Assembly: GCF_018325905.1 (NCBI RefSeq)
Contig: NZ_AP021901.1
Coordinates: 5,860,001-5,924,000 of the forward strand
Direction: 5' to 3'
Length of the DNA stretch: 64,000 bases
Source of the DNA: Pseudomonas sp. St316
GTDB lineage: Bacteria; Pseudomonadota; Gammaproteobacteria; Pseudomonadales; Pseudomonadaceae
This document shows positions 1-8,630 of the stretch, piece after piece. Numbering within the stretch: the first letter of the stretch is position 1; each line of letters starts with the position of its first letter. The position numbers and the translations under genes were made by a program. The notes under the pieces are model-generated. The model was not told where the DNA came from. It did no database searches and saw nothing but the letters and a program-made list of their open reading frames with translations.

Positions 1-19
1 CGGCCTCTTCGCTTACCAG

Positions 20-1513
20 TTACAAGCTGGGGAAAGCGAACTGCGAAGCCTCATGGCTGGCACGCTGCGGCCAACGCTGGGTAATGGCCTTGCGACGGGT
101 ATAGAAACGCACACCGTCCGGGCCGTAGGCATGCAGGTCGCCGAACAGCGAACGCTTCCAGCCGCCAAAGCTGTGATACGCAACCGGCACCGGCAATGGA
201 ACGTTGACGCCCACCATGCCGACTTCGATCTCATCGCAGAACAACCGCGCCGCTTCACCATCGCGAGTAAAGATACAGGTACCGTTGCCATACTCGTGAT
301 CGTTGATCAACTGCATCGCCTCTTCCAGGCTATTGACCCGGACGATGCACAGCACCGGCCCGAAGATCTCCTCCTTATAGATGCGCATCTGAGGAGTCAC
401 ACGATCGAACAGGCAACCACCGAGGAAGAAGCCCTCCTCGTGCCCGGCCACACTCAAGCCGCGACCATCGACAATCAACGAAGCACCCGCTGCCACGCCG
501 TCTTCTATATAGCCACTGACCTTGTCACGATGCTGCCCCGTCACCAACGGCCCCATGTCCAGCCCACAGGATGTACCCGCGCCAATCTTCAGCGCTTTGA
601 TCTGCGGCACCAGCTTGGACACCAGGGCATCCGCCACCTGGTCGCCGACACACACAGCCACCGAAATAGCCATGCAGCGTTCCCCGCACGAACCGTACGC
701 CGCGCCCATCAGTGCGCTGACGGCATTGTCCAGATCGGCATCCGGCATCAGCACCGCATGGTTCTTTGCCCCGCCCAGCGCCTGGACGCGTTTGCCGCGC
801 CGAGTGCCCTCGGCATAGATGTACTCGGCAATCGGCGTCGAACCGACAAAACTCAGCGCCTTCACTTCTGGCGCTTCGATCAGTGCGTCCACCGCCGCCT
901 TGTCGCCGTGCACCACGCTCAATACGCCCTTGGGCAAACCGGCTTCCAACAACAGCTGGGCGATCAGCAGCGTCGAACTCGGATCGCGCTCGGACGGCTT
1001 GAGAATAAAGCAGTTGCCGCAAACGATCGCCAGCGGATACATCCACAGCGGCACCATCGCCGGAAAGTTGAACGGTGTGATACCGGCTACCACCCCCAAC
1101 GGCTGGAAGTCTGACCACGCGTCGATGTTCGGTCCTACGTTACGGCTGTATTCGCCCTTCAGGATTTCCGGCGCTGCGCAGGCAAACTCTACGTTCTCGA
1201 TGCCCCGCTTGAGCTCACCGGCCGCGTCTTCCAACGTCTTGCCGTGTTCTTCACTGATCAACTGCGCGATGCGCGACTCGTTCTGTTCCAGCAATTGCTT
1301 GAAACGAAACATCACCTGCGCACGCTTGGCCGCCGGTGTACTGCGCCAGGCCGGGAAAGCTGCCTTGGCAGCGTCGATGGCTTGCTGGATGGTCGCGCGA
1401 TCAGCCAATGGCACCTTATGGATGGCCTGGCCAGTGGACGGGTTGAACACATCGGCAGTGCGAGCGCTGTCGCTCAGCAGTTCGCCATTGATCAAATGCG
1501 GGATGAGACTCAT
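20..1513 (-). CDS. bauC: CoA-acylating (methyl)malonate-semialdehyde dehydrogenase
   Basis: The 497-residue protein is an aldehyde dehydrogenase of the MmsA class, which oxidises malonate or methylmalonate semialdehyde to acetyl- or propionyl-CoA with NAD+ and CoA. The GERCMA motif places the nucleophilic Cys at about residue 280, and the length fits the family. I chose the ATG at 1513 (MSLIPHLING) because a GGAG lies 5 bases upstream; an earlier in-frame start at 1534 has no such support. The gene lies downstream of the beta-alanine transaminase on the same strand with about 70 bases between them, as in the P. aeruginosa bau locus, so 3-oxopropanoate from beta-alanine is the likely substrate. 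Valine-pathway mmsA is the alternative paralogue. Confidence 0.92.
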   Translation of the reverse strand: MSLIPHLINGELLSDSARTADVFNPSTGQAIHKVPLADRATIQQAIDAAKAAFPAWRSTPAAKRAQVMFRFKQLLEQNESRIAQLISEEHGKTLEDAAGELKRGIENVEFACAAPEILKGEYSRNVGPNIDAWSDFQPLGVVAGITPFNFPAMVPLWMYPLAIVCGNCFILKPSERDPSSTLLIAQLLLEAGLPKGVLSVVHGDKAAVDALIEAPEVKALSFVGSTPIAEYIYAEGTRRGKRVQALGGAKNHAVLMPDADLDNAVSALMGAAYGSCGERCMAISVAVCVGDQVADALVSKLVPQIKALKIGAGTSCGLDMGPLVTGQHRDKVSGYIEDGVAAGASLIVDGRGLSVAGHEEGFFLGGCLFDRVTPQMRIYKEEIFGPVLCIVRVNSLEEAMQLINDHEYGNGTCIFTRDGEAARLFCDEIEVGMVGVNVPLPVPVAYHSFGGWKRSLFGDLHAYGPDGVRFYTRRKAITQRWPQRASHEASQFAFPSL

Positions 1514-1526
1514 GGGGACTCCAAAA

Positions 1527-1535
1527 TTATCCACA
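1527..1535. promoter_or_regulatory. Isolated DnaA-box match (TTATCCACA)
   Basis: A perfect TTATCCACA nonamer lies just upstream of the bauC start codon. It is probably a chance match or part of the leader. It is recorded because three more copies occur 4 kb away in a single intergenic region. Confidence 0.3.
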
Positions 1536-1584
1536 GGCGCCCGCGACCGGACGCCTGTTATTGAAAGCTATATAGAAGAGCGGA

Positions 1585-2934
1585 TCAGTCGAGCTTGTTC
1601 AGCACTTCACCGACCGCGTCGAACAGGCGATCCAGATCCTGCGGCTTGCTGTTGAACGTTGGCCCGAACTGCAGGGTGTCGCCGCCGAACCGCACATAGA
1701 ACCCGGCTTTCCACAACACCATGCCGGCCTCGAACGGACGCACGATGGCATCGCCGTCGCGCCCGACGATCTGGATCGCGCCGGCCAGGCCATAGTTGCG
1801 AATGTCGATGACGTTCTTCGCGCCCTTCAAGCCGTGCAATGCATTCTCGAAATACGGCGCGATTTCGGCCACGCTCTGTACCAGGTTTTCCTTCTGCAGC
1901 AGGTCCAGCGCCGCCAGGCCAGCCGCGCAAGCCACCGGGTGCGCCGAGTAGGTGTAGCCGTGGGGAAATTCCACCGCGTACTCGGGTGTCGGCTGGTTCA
2001 TGAAAGTCTGGTAGATCTCGGAACTGGCAATCACCGCGCCCATGGGGATCGCACCATTGGTGACTTGCTTGGCGATGCACATCAGGTCCGGCGTCACGCC
2101 AAAGCTGTCGGCACCAAACATCGAACCGGTGCGACCGAAACCGGTGATCACTTCGTCGAACACCAGCAGGATGCTGTGCTGGTCGCAGATTTCCCGCAGG
2201 CGCTTGAGGTAACCCTCTGGCGGCACCAGCACACCGGCCGAGCCAGCCATCGGTTCGACGAACACCGCAGCGATGTTGGAGGCGTCGTGCAATTCGATCA
2301 GCTTCAGCAGCTCATCGGCCAGAGCGATCCCGCCCTCCTTCGGCATGCCACGGGAATAGGCATTACTGGCCAGCAAGGTGTGGGGCAAGTGGTCGACGTC
2401 CATCATGGCTTGGCCGAACAATTTGCGGTTGCCGCTGACACCGCCGAGGCTGGTGCCGGCGATGTTCACACCGTGATAACCACGGGCACGACCGATCATC
2501 TTGGTCTTGGTCGCCTGGCCCTTGAGGCGCCAGTAGGCGCGGACCATCTTCACCGCGGTGTCGGCGCACTCGGAGCCGGAATCGGTGAAGAACACATGAT
2601 TGAGATTGCCCGGGGTCAGGCTGGTGATTTTTTCTGCCAGTTGGAACGACAGCGGATGACCGTACTGGAAACCCGGCGAGTAATCGAGGGTACCCAGTTG
2701 CTTGGCGACCGCTTCCTGGATTTCCTTGCGCGTGTGCCCGGCACCGCACGTCCACAGGCCCGACAGCGAGTCGTAGACCTTGCGCCCCTTGTCATCCACC
2801 AGCCAACTGCCTTCGGCAGCCACAATCAGGCGCGGATCGCGCTGGAAATTGCGGTTGGCGGTGTAAGGCATCCAGTGGGCATCCAGCTTGAGCTGGCTGG
2901 CCAGGGAACCGGCAGCGTGTTCGGGCATGTTCAT
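1585..2934 (-). CDS. bauA: beta-alanine--pyruvate (omega-amino acid) transaminase
   Basis: Class III PLP-dependent aminotransferase that converts beta-alanine plus pyruvate to malonate semialdehyde plus alanine. The protein is 449 residues from the MNMPEHAAG start at 2934, which has GAGG 8 bases upstream; the in-frame ATG at 2955 is less likely. The FDEVITGFGRTG motif and the PLP lysine in AKQVTNG (about Lys289) are intact, and the C-terminal RFGGDTLQFGP segment is typical of the family. It heads the bauA-bauC operon and is divergent from a LysR gene, matching P. aeruginosa PA0132/PA0130 and P. putida PP_0596/PP_0597. Product transfer to bauC completes beta-alanine (and thus uracil or polyamine-derived) catabolism. 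Confidence 0.95.
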   Translation of the reverse strand: MNMPEHAAGSLASQLKLDAHWMPYTANRNFQRDPRLIVAAEGSWLVDDKGRKVYDSLSGLWTCGAGHTRKEIQEAVAKQLGTLDYSPGFQYGHPLSFQLAEKITSLTPGNLNHVFFTDSGSECADTAVKMVRAYWRLKGQATKTKMIGRARGYHGVNIAGTSLGGVSGNRKLFGQAMMDVDHLPHTLLASNAYSRGMPKEGGIALADELLKLIELHDASNIAAVFVEPMAGSAGVLVPPEGYLKRLREICDQHSILLVFDEVITGFGRTGSMFGADSFGVTPDLMCIAKQVTNGAIPMGAVIASSEIYQTFMNQPTPEYAVEFPHGYTYSAHPVACAAGLAALDLLQKENLVQSVAEIAPYFENALHGLKGAKNVIDIRNYGLAGAIQIVGRDGDAIVRPFEAGMVLWKAGFYVRFGGDTLQFGPTFNSKPQDLDRLFDAVGEVLNKLD

Positions 2935-3056
2935 CGACAAAACCTCGCAGGTCATAAGCGACAGGGGATCGAAAGCGTTCTTGCAGCTAAATTGCCACGG
3001 CGATAAAGTCGGTGAAATCCAACTTTTGTAACCTTCAGTCGGTGGATCACTAAACT

Positions 3057-3977
3057 ATGAGCGTTCGTCGTCCCGATCCACTGGCCCAGGTCAGCGACTT
3101 TGATATCCGCCTGCTGCGCATTTTCCGCAGCGTGGTGGAATGTGGTGGATTTTCCGCCGCTGAAACCGTGCTTGGCATCGGCCGCTCGGCCATCAGCCAG
3201 CAGATGAGCGATCTCGAACAACGCCTCGGCCTTCGTCTGTGCCAGCGCGGGCGCGCGGGGTTTTCCCTGACCGAGGAAGGCCGCGAGGTGTATCAATCGG
3301 CGTTACAACTATTGAGCGCATTGGAGAGCTTTCGCACCGAGGTCAACGGCTTGCACCAGCATTTGCGCGGTGAATTGACCATCGGCCTGACCGACAATCT
3401 GGTCACCCTGCCCCACATGCGCATCACCCACGCCTTGGCGCAATTGAAAGAACGCGGGCCCGACGTGCAGATCCAGATCCGCATGATCGCCCCCAACGAA
3501 GTCGAGCAAGGCGTGCTCGATGGGCGCCTGCATGTCGGCGTAGTCCCCCAGGCCAGTGTCCTGTCCGGGCTGGAATATCAACCGCTGTACAGTGAACGAT
3601 CGCTGCTGTACTGCGCGGTCGGGCATCCGCTGTTTTATGTCGATGACCAGCAGCTCGAAGATGCTCGCCTAAACAGCCAGGACGCCATCGCCCCCACGTT
3701 CCGCTTGCCCGCCGAGATACAGGCCCACTACCAAGCGCTCAATTGCACCGCCAGCGCATCGGACCGCGAAGGCATGGCGTTCCTGATCCTCACCGGACGC
3801 TACATCGGTTACTTGCCCGATCACTACGCCAGCCTGTGGGTCCAGCAAGGTCGGTTGCGGGCACTGAAACCTGCGGCACGGTTCTATGATTTGAGCCTGG
3901 CGTCGGTCACGCGCAAGGGGCGTCGGCCTCACTTGGTGCTGGAGAGTTTTCTCGAAAGTCTGGCGGCCACCCGCTGA
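3057..3977 (+). CDS. bauR: LysR-type regulator of beta-alanine catabolism
   Basis: A 306-residue LysR-family protein with an N-terminal winged helix (about residues 17-75; AAETVLGIGRSAISQQMSDLE is the recognition region) and a C-terminal periplasmic-binding-like effector domain. It is transcribed divergently from bauA with a 122-base shared intergenic region, the classic arrangement for a LysR activator of the neighbouring operon. The equivalent gene in P. aeruginosa is bauR. Beta-alanine or its semialdehyde is the likely inducer; this is inferred from position only. Confidence 0.85.
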   Translation: MSVRRPDPLAQVSDFDIRLLRIFRSVVECGGFSAAETVLGIGRSAISQQMSDLEQRLGLRLCQRGRAGFSLTEEGREVYQSALQLLSALESFRTEVNGLHQHLRGELTIGLTDNLVTLPHMRITHALAQLKERGPDVQIQIRMIAPNEVEQGVLDGRLHVGVVPQASVLSGLEYQPLYSERSLLYCAVGHPLFYVDDQQLEDARLNSQDAIAPTFRLPAEIQAHYQALNCTASASDREGMAFLILTGRYIGYLPDHYASLWVQQGRLRALKPAARFYDLSLASVTRKGRRPHLVLESFLESLAATR

Positions 3978-3996
3978 TCCCATGTGCCCCTTCCTT

Positions 3997-4086
3997 TGTG
4001 GGAGCGAGCTTGTTCGCGAGGGCGGTGTATCAGTCGCCCCCATGCTGAATGCCCCTGCGCTATCGCGAGCAAGCTCGCTCCCACAG
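3997..4086. repeat. REPIN (paired inverted REP)
   Basis: Two inverted REP copies (GTGGGAGCGAGCTTGTTCGCGA and its mirror ATCGCGAGCAAGCTCGCTCCCAC) flank about 45 bases of spacer. It sits between bauR and the TetR gene and is a standard non-autonomous Pseudomonas REPIN. One arm has TTCGCGAG where TCGCGAT is usual. Confidence 0.85.
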
Positions 4087-4183
4087 GTGTTTAGCCAGCT
4101 TTTAGTGTGATGACACTTGTCGGATTGATGCCGGTGCGCTATCAACGCATTTGCTTGCCCACAGACCCAGCCCGGAAACGCCC

Positions 4184-4834
4184 ATGACCTTTGAAGTCCC
4201 TGCCCACGGTGGCAAGCCCACCAGCCGCATTCGTCAAAAGAACGAAGAGACGATCCTCAAGGCTGCCGAAGATGAATTCGCCCGTCACGGGTTCAAAGGC
4301 ACCAGCATGAATGCCATCGCCCTCAAGGCCGGGCTGCCCAAGGCGAACCTGCATTATTACTTCACCAATAAGCTCGGGTTGTACGTGGCGGTGCTGAGCA
4401 ACATCATCGAGTTGTGGGACAGCACCTTCAATACCCTCACCGCCGAGGATGATCCGGCCGAAGCCTTGACCCGCTATATCCGCGCCAAAATGGAGTTCTC
4501 TCGTCGCCAACCCCAGGCCTCGCGCCTGTTTGCCATGGAAGTGATCAGCGGTGGCGAATGCCTGAGCGAGTATTTCAACCAGGATTATCGCACCTGGTTC
4601 AGTGGTCGGGCGGCCGTATTCCAGGCCTGGATCGATGCCGGCAAGATGGACCGGATCGACCCGGTTCACCTCATTTTCCTGTTGTGGGGCAGTACCCAGC
4701 ATTACGCCGACTTCGCCACGCAGATCTGTCGCGTGACCGGTCGCAGCAAGTTGACCAAGCAGGACATGATCGAGGCTGGCGACAACCTGATCCGTATCAT
4801 TCTCAAGGGCTGCGGCCTGACACCGACCCTCTAA
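4184..4834 (+). CDS. TetR/AcrR-family regulator (RutR/YcdC-like)
   Basis: A 216-residue TetR-family repressor. The helix-turn-helix lies at about residues 20-65 (the ILKAAEDEFARHGFKGTSM and KANLHYYFTNK segments), followed by a YcdC/RutR-like ligand domain (SRLFAMEVISGGECL). I took the ATG at 4184; an ATG at 4151 would add 11 residues without family support. RutR senses uracil and thymine in E. coli, which fits the pyrimidine/beta-alanine neighbourhood, but the true ligand here is unknown. It is followed after 7 bases by yigZ, so the two are probably co-transcribed. Confidence 0.85.
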   Translation: MTFEVPAHGGKPTSRIRQKNEETILKAAEDEFARHGFKGTSMNAIALKAGLPKANLHYYFTNKLGLYVAVLSNIIELWDSTFNTLTAEDDPAEALTRYIRAKMEFSRRQPQASRLFAMEVISGGECLSEYFNQDYRTWFSGRAAVFQAWIDAGKMDRIDPVHLIFLLWGSTQHYADFATQICRVTGRSKLTKQDMIEAGDNLIRIILKGCGLTPTL

Positions 4835-4841
4835 GATCGCC

Positions 4842-5423
4842 ATGCCTTTTACCCTTGCCGGCTTTTGCGAATATCGCGAAGAAATTCGCAAAAGCCGCTT
4901 CATCACGTTCGCCGCGCCCATCAGCAGCCCCGCCGACGCCCAGGCCTTTATCGACCGGCACAGCGACCTGAATGCCTCGCACAATTGCTGGGCCTGGAAA
5001 CTCGGCGACCAATACCGCAGCAACGACGATGGCGAGCCGGGAGGCACCGCCGGGCGGCCGATCCTGGCCGCGATCGAAGCACAAGCGTGCGACCAGGTCG
5101 CGGTGCTGGTGATCCGCTGGTACGGCGGGATTCAACTGGGTACGGGCGGGCTGGCCCGGGCTTATGGCGGCGGCGCGAACAGATGCCTGCAAAACGCCGA
5201 GAAAATCGAATTGATCAGTCGCGTGGCGCTGCGCTGTTCCTGCGGGTTCGCCGAACTGGTCCTGGTGAAACTGCGTGTCGCCGAATGTGGCGGGCTGATC
5301 AATGAAGAGCGCTTTACGGCCAATGGCGTCGACCTGCAGTTGGCCGTGGGTGAAGCGCAAATCGAAACATTGCAAACGCAACTGGCCGACCTGAGCCGGG
5401 GACGGATTCTGTTAGGGCGTTGA
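4842..5423 (+). CDS. YigZ/IMPACT family protein
   Basis: A 193-residue protein of the UPF0029 (YigZ/IMPACT) family. The N-terminal domain carries the hallmark NDDGEPGGTAGRPIL and VVIRWYGGIQLGTGGL-like segments (residues about 60-115), followed by a DUF1949-type ferredoxin-like domain. E. coli YigZ has no firmly assigned biochemical role; eukaryotic IMPACT regulates translation through GCN1/GCN2. It lies 7 bases after the TetR gene. A regulatory link between the two is plausible but unproven. Confidence 0.88.
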   Translation: MPFTLAGFCEYREEIRKSRFITFAAPISSPADAQAFIDRHSDLNASHNCWAWKLGDQYRSNDDGEPGGTAGRPILAAIEAQACDQVAVLVIRWYGGIQLGTGGLARAYGGGANRCLQNAEKIELISRVALRCSCGFAELVLVKLRVAECGGLINEERFTANGVDLQLAVGEAQIETLQTQLADLSRGRILLGR

Positions 5424-5494
5424 GTTCAAACGCTTGCAACCTTTCTGGGCGCCGCGCAATCGTTCAACTTGCCCACATCCACTGTGCACCCGAC

Positions 5495-5503
5495 TGTGGA
5501 TAA
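5495..5503 (-). promoter_or_regulatory. DnaA-box match 1
   Basis: TGTGGATAA, the exact reverse complement of the DnaA-box consensus TTATCCACA, in the yigZ-ABC transporter gap. Confidence 0.35.
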
Positions 5504-5696
5504 CCTGAGCACATCCCCCTGTAACCCTTCTGTCATGCGGGTTTGAGAGCGTTGCTCATTTTTCATCCAAAGTCCTGTCCAAGCGACAAATCCATACACA
5601 AAACAACCGCTTGCAACGGTTTATCACCTTTAGAAGAAAGCCTCGCAGTGCTTATGCCCGAGTTTTCGGCTTGCGCACAATAACTGTGGAGCAACC

Positions 5697-5705
5697 TGTG
5701 GATAA
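5697..5705 (-). promoter_or_regulatory. DnaA-box match 2
   Basis: A second exact TGTGGATAA, about 200 bases from the first and in the same orientation. It is preceded by AACTGTGGAGCAACC, a near-duplicate of its flank. Confidence 0.35.
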
Positions 5706-5886
5706 CCCGTTCATGGCTCCTGCCACCCCAAGAAGCGCATGGCTCGCAGCCGCTTGTTCAATTTTTAACCACCCATTTCAGGGCAAACCGATGCCTGCAC
5801 CCAATCCGCGCGCGCCAAGCCGGTGCAAAATGTTCCTATGGCGGGTGCCTAGGCCTCACGCAGAGGGCTCTAGCGAGAGGGCTGGA

Positions 5887-5918
5887 GCAATTTCCTGACC
5901 TGATGGCCAGGAAATTGC
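5887..5918 (+). promoter_or_regulatory. 11-bp stem-loop in transporter leader (possible attenuator)
   Basis: GCAATTTCCTG and CAGGAAATTGC form a perfect 11-base-pair stem around a 10-base loop, followed by TTTAT. It ends about 40 bases before the ABC ATPase ATG at 5958 and resembles a weak intrinsic terminator or an expression platform. Upstream short hairpins (CCTA...TAGG, CCTC...GAGG, CTCT AGCG AGAG) could be part of a structured leader. I could not match it to a known riboswitch class. Confidence 0.45.
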
Positions 5919-5919
5919 T

Positions 5920-5928
5920 TTATCCACA
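5920..5928 (+). promoter_or_regulatory. DnaA-box match 3
   Basis: An exact TTATCCACA immediately after the 11-bp stem-loop and 30 bases before the ABC ATPase start codon. Confidence 0.35.
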
Positions 5929-5957
5929 GGCATTCCTGTCATCGGCCCGAGCCTGTC

Positions 5958-7511
5958 ATGTCCAACCCCGATTCCATCGCGCGCCTGCAATTGCGCAACA
6001 TCAGCAAACGCTATCCCGGTTGCCTGGCCAACGACGCCATCGACCTGAGTATCCAGCCCGGCGAGATCCACGCCCTGCTCGGGGAAAACGGTGCGGGTAA
6101 AAGCACCCTGATGAAAATTATCTACGGTGTCACCCCTGCCGATTCGGGTGAGGTGATCTGGCAAGGCCAGCGCGTCAACCTGCGCAACCCGGCCCAGGCC
6201 CGCAGCCTGGGAATCGGCATGGTGTTCCAACATTTCTCGCTGTTCGAAACCCTCACCGTTGCGCAGAACATTGCCCTGGCAATGGGCGCGGCAGCCGGTA
6301 CGCCGGCGCAGCTGGAACCCCGGATCCGCGAGGTTTCCCGGCGCTATGGCATGGCGCTGGAGCCGCAGCGGCTGGTTCACAGCCTGTCGATTGGCGAGCG
6401 GCAGCGGGTGGAGATCATTCGCTGTCTGATGCAGGACATTCGCCTGCTGATTCTCGATGAACCGACCTCCGTGCTCACACCCGTTGAAGCCGAAGAACTG
6501 TTCGTGACCCTGCGCCGACTGGCGAGCGAGGGCTGCAGCATCCTGTTTATCAGCCACAAGCTCGGGGAAGTGCGAGCGTTGTGCCACAGCGCCACGGTGC
6601 TGCGCGGCGGGCGGGTGTCAGGGCATTGCACGCCGGCACACTGCTCGGACCGGGAGCTGGCGCAACTGATGGTTGGCGAAGCGGCCGGACTGATCACGGA
6701 TTACCCCAAGATCAGCGCAAACAAAACCTTCCTGCAAATCAACAAGCTGTCATGGCACAACCCGGACCCATTCGGCTGCTCGTTGCGGGAGATCGACCTG
6801 GAGGTGCGCAGCGGCGAAATCGTCGGCATCGCCGGGGTGGCGGGCAATGGTCAGGACGAATGGCTGGCGTTGCTCAGCGGAGAAACTCCGCTTGCCCGCC
6901 AGCAAGGCGAAACGATCCGATTCGACGGGCAACCCGTGGCTCATCTACGCCCCGACGCCCGTCGCCGGCTCGGGCTGGCATTTGTCCCCGCCGAGCGTCT
7001 GGGCCATGGCGCCGTGCCGCAATTGAGCCTGGCGGATAACGCCTTGCTCAGCGCGTTCCAACAGGGCCTGGTCAGCCACGGACTGATTCGCCGCAGCAAG
7101 GTCGAACACCTGGCCGAGGAGATCATCCGTCGCTTTGGCGTGAAGACACCCGACACTAAAACCCCAGCGCGCAGCCTCTCGGGAGGCAACCTGCAGAAAT
7201 TCATTCTCGGTCGGGAAATCCTGCAACAACCGAAGCTGCTGGTGGCCGCTCACCCGACCTGGGGCGTGGACGTCGGCGCGGCGGCGACCATCCATCGCGC
7301 CCTGATTGCTCTGCGCGATGCAGGCGCGGCGATTCTGGTGATCTCCGAAGACCTCGACGAACTGTTCCAGATCAGCGACCGCCTCGGCGCCTTGTGCGGT
7401 GGGCGTCTGTCGGCCTTGAGGCCTACCGTCGAGACCCGGCTCAGTGACGTCGGCGGCTGGATGGCCGGCCAGTTCGACGCCCCTCAATTCCCTGCCCCCG
7501 CACCGGTTTAA
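5958..7511 (+). CDS. Purine nucleoside/nucleobase ABC transporter, ATP-binding protein
   Basis: A 517-residue tandem-ABC ATPase of the sugar/nucleoside (YufO/NupO) type. The first cassette has Walker A GENGAGKST (residues 42-50), signature LSIGERQRVE and Walker B LLILDEPTS. The second has a degenerate Walker A (GIAGVAGNGQDE) but a good LSGGNLQK signature, as is normal for this class. It corresponds to P. aeruginosa PA0136. It is followed by two permease genes in the same operon and, 5 kb on, by a matching Bmp-type binding protein. Purine deaminase genes nearby indicate purine nucleosides or bases as cargo; the exact substrate is not visible. Confidence 0.9.
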   Translation: MSNPDSIARLQLRNISKRYPGCLANDAIDLSIQPGEIHALLGENGAGKSTLMKIIYGVTPADSGEVIWQGQRVNLRNPAQARSLGIGMVFQHFSLFETLTVAQNIALAMGAAAGTPAQLEPRIREVSRRYGMALEPQRLVHSLSIGERQRVEIIRCLMQDIRLLILDEPTSVLTPVEAEELFVTLRRLASEGCSILFISHKLGEVRALCHSATVLRGGRVSGHCTPAHCSDRELAQLMVGEAAGLITDYPKISANKTFLQINKLSWHNPDPFGCSLREIDLEVRSGEIVGIAGVAGNGQDEWLALLSGETPLARQQGETIRFDGQPVAHLRPDARRRLGLAFVPAERLGHGAVPQLSLADNALLSAFQQGLVSHGLIRRSKVEHLAEEIIRRFGVKTPDTKTPARSLSGGNLQKFILGREILQQPKLLVAAHPTWGVDVGAAATIHRALIALRDAGAAILVISEDLDELFQISDRLGALCGGRLSALRPTVETRLSDVGGWMAGQFDAPQFPAPAPV

Positions 7512-7523
7512 ACGGAGTTCTCC

Positions 7524-8630
7524 ATGCTGCTTTCTCTCGAACCTCGCGGCCAGCAATCGCGCCTGATGCTCTGGTGCTCACCGCTACTGGCCGCCGTGTT
7601 GACCCTGGCCTGTGGCTCACTGCTGTTTATCGCCCTGGGGCACGATCCGCTGCAAACGCTGTACACCTTGTTGATCGCCCCGATCAGCGATCTGTACGGT
7701 GTGTCCGAGTGGTTGGTCAAGACCCTGCCGATCCTGCTGTGTGCCCTCGGCCTGGCAGTGGCCTATCAGGCGCGAATCTGGAACATCGGCGCTGAAGGCC
7801 AGCTGTTGCTGGGCGCCCTGGCCGGCAGTGCCTTGGCAGTGAACATCATCGACATGCAAAGCCGCTGGGCACTGGTGCTGATCCTGCTGACCGGCACCCT
7901 GGCCGGCGCCGCCTGGGCCGGGCTCACGGCGTGGCTGCGCACGCGCTTTAATGCCAATGAAATCCTCACCAGCATCATGCTCAATTACATCGCCCTGAAC
8001 CTGTTGCTGTTTTGCGTTCACGGACCGTTGAAAGACCCAGCGGGGTTCAACTTCCCCGAGTCGGCAATGTTCGGTGAGGCCAGTCGCCTGCCGTTGCTGC
8101 TGGAGGATGGTCGGGTCCATGCCGGGCTGTATTTCGCCCTGCTGGCGCTGGTGGCCGTGTGGGTGTTGCTGCAGAAAAGCTTCGTCGGCTTTCAGATCAA
8201 GGTGCTGGGCCTCGATGCCCGCGCCGCCGGTTTCGCCGGTTTTCGCCAGAAACCGTTGGTGTGGCTGGCGTTGTTGATCAGCGGGGCACTGGCCGGGCTG
8301 GCCGGCGTCTGCGAAGTGACCGGGCCGATCGGTCAACTGGTGCCGCAGGTGTCGCCGGGCTACGGCTATGCGGCAATTACCGTGGCGTTCCTGGGGCGCC
8401 TCAATCCCATTGGCATTCTGTTTTCCAGCCTGTTGATGGCCCTGCTGTACATCGGTGGCGAGAGCGCGCAGATGTCGCTGAACCTTCCCCAAGCAATCAC
8501 CCAACTGTTCCAGGGGATGATGCTGTTTTTCCTGTTGGCCTGCGACGTACTGATTCTGTACCGACCACGCCTGAACCTGCGCTGGGCCCGGCGCACCCGA
8601 ACCACCGCCGTGCAGGCAGGAGCGCTGTGA
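7524..8630 (+). CDS. Purine nucleoside ABC transporter permease 1
   Basis: A 368-residue BPD_transp_2-family inner-membrane permease with about ten hydrophobic segments and the conserved cytoplasmic loop GFQIKVLGLDARAAGFAG, which resembles the GxNxxAAxYAG coupling motif of nucleoside permeases. It starts 12 bases after the ATPase gene with a GGAG ribosome site and overlaps the next permease by one base. It pairs with the second permease as a heterodimeric channel. Confidence 0.9.
   Translation: MLLSLEPRGQQSRLMLWCSPLLAAVLTLACGSLLFIALGHDPLQTLYTLLIAPISDLYGVSEWLVKTLPILLCALGLAVAYQARIWNIGAEGQLLLGALAGSALAVNIIDMQSRWALVLILLTGTLAGAAWAGLTAWLRTRFNANEILTSIMLNYIALNLLLFCVHGPLKDPAGFNFPESAMFGEASRLPLLLEDGRVHAGLYFALLALVAVWVLLQKSFVGFQIKVLGLDARAAGFAGFRQKPLVWLALLISGALAGLAGVCEVTGPIGQLVPQVSPGYGYAAITVAFLGRLNPIGILFSSLLMALLYIGGESAQMSLNLPQAITQLFQGMMLFFLLACDVLILYRPRLNLRWARRTRTTAVQAGAL

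Larger units (their letters stand above)
5424..5957. other. 534-base gene-poor intergenic region with DnaA-box matches and hairpins
   Basis: No convincing gene is visible between yigZ and the purine ABC transporter. The region has lower GC than its surroundings in its middle part. It contains three perfect TTATCCACA/TGTGGATAA nonamers (5495-5503, 5697-5705, 5920-5928). Short hairpins at about 5835-5880 precede an 11-base-pair stem directly before the transporter start. Confidence 0.6.

Noticed and set aside
3997..4086. Small regulatory RNA gene in each REPIN
   Set aside because: The hairpins are explained by the REP palindromes. No promoter and terminator pair is evident.
5800..5957. Known riboswitch class (purine, guanidine-I, TPP or glycine)
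   Set aside because: None of the core motifs of these classes could be found. Only generic hairpins are supported.
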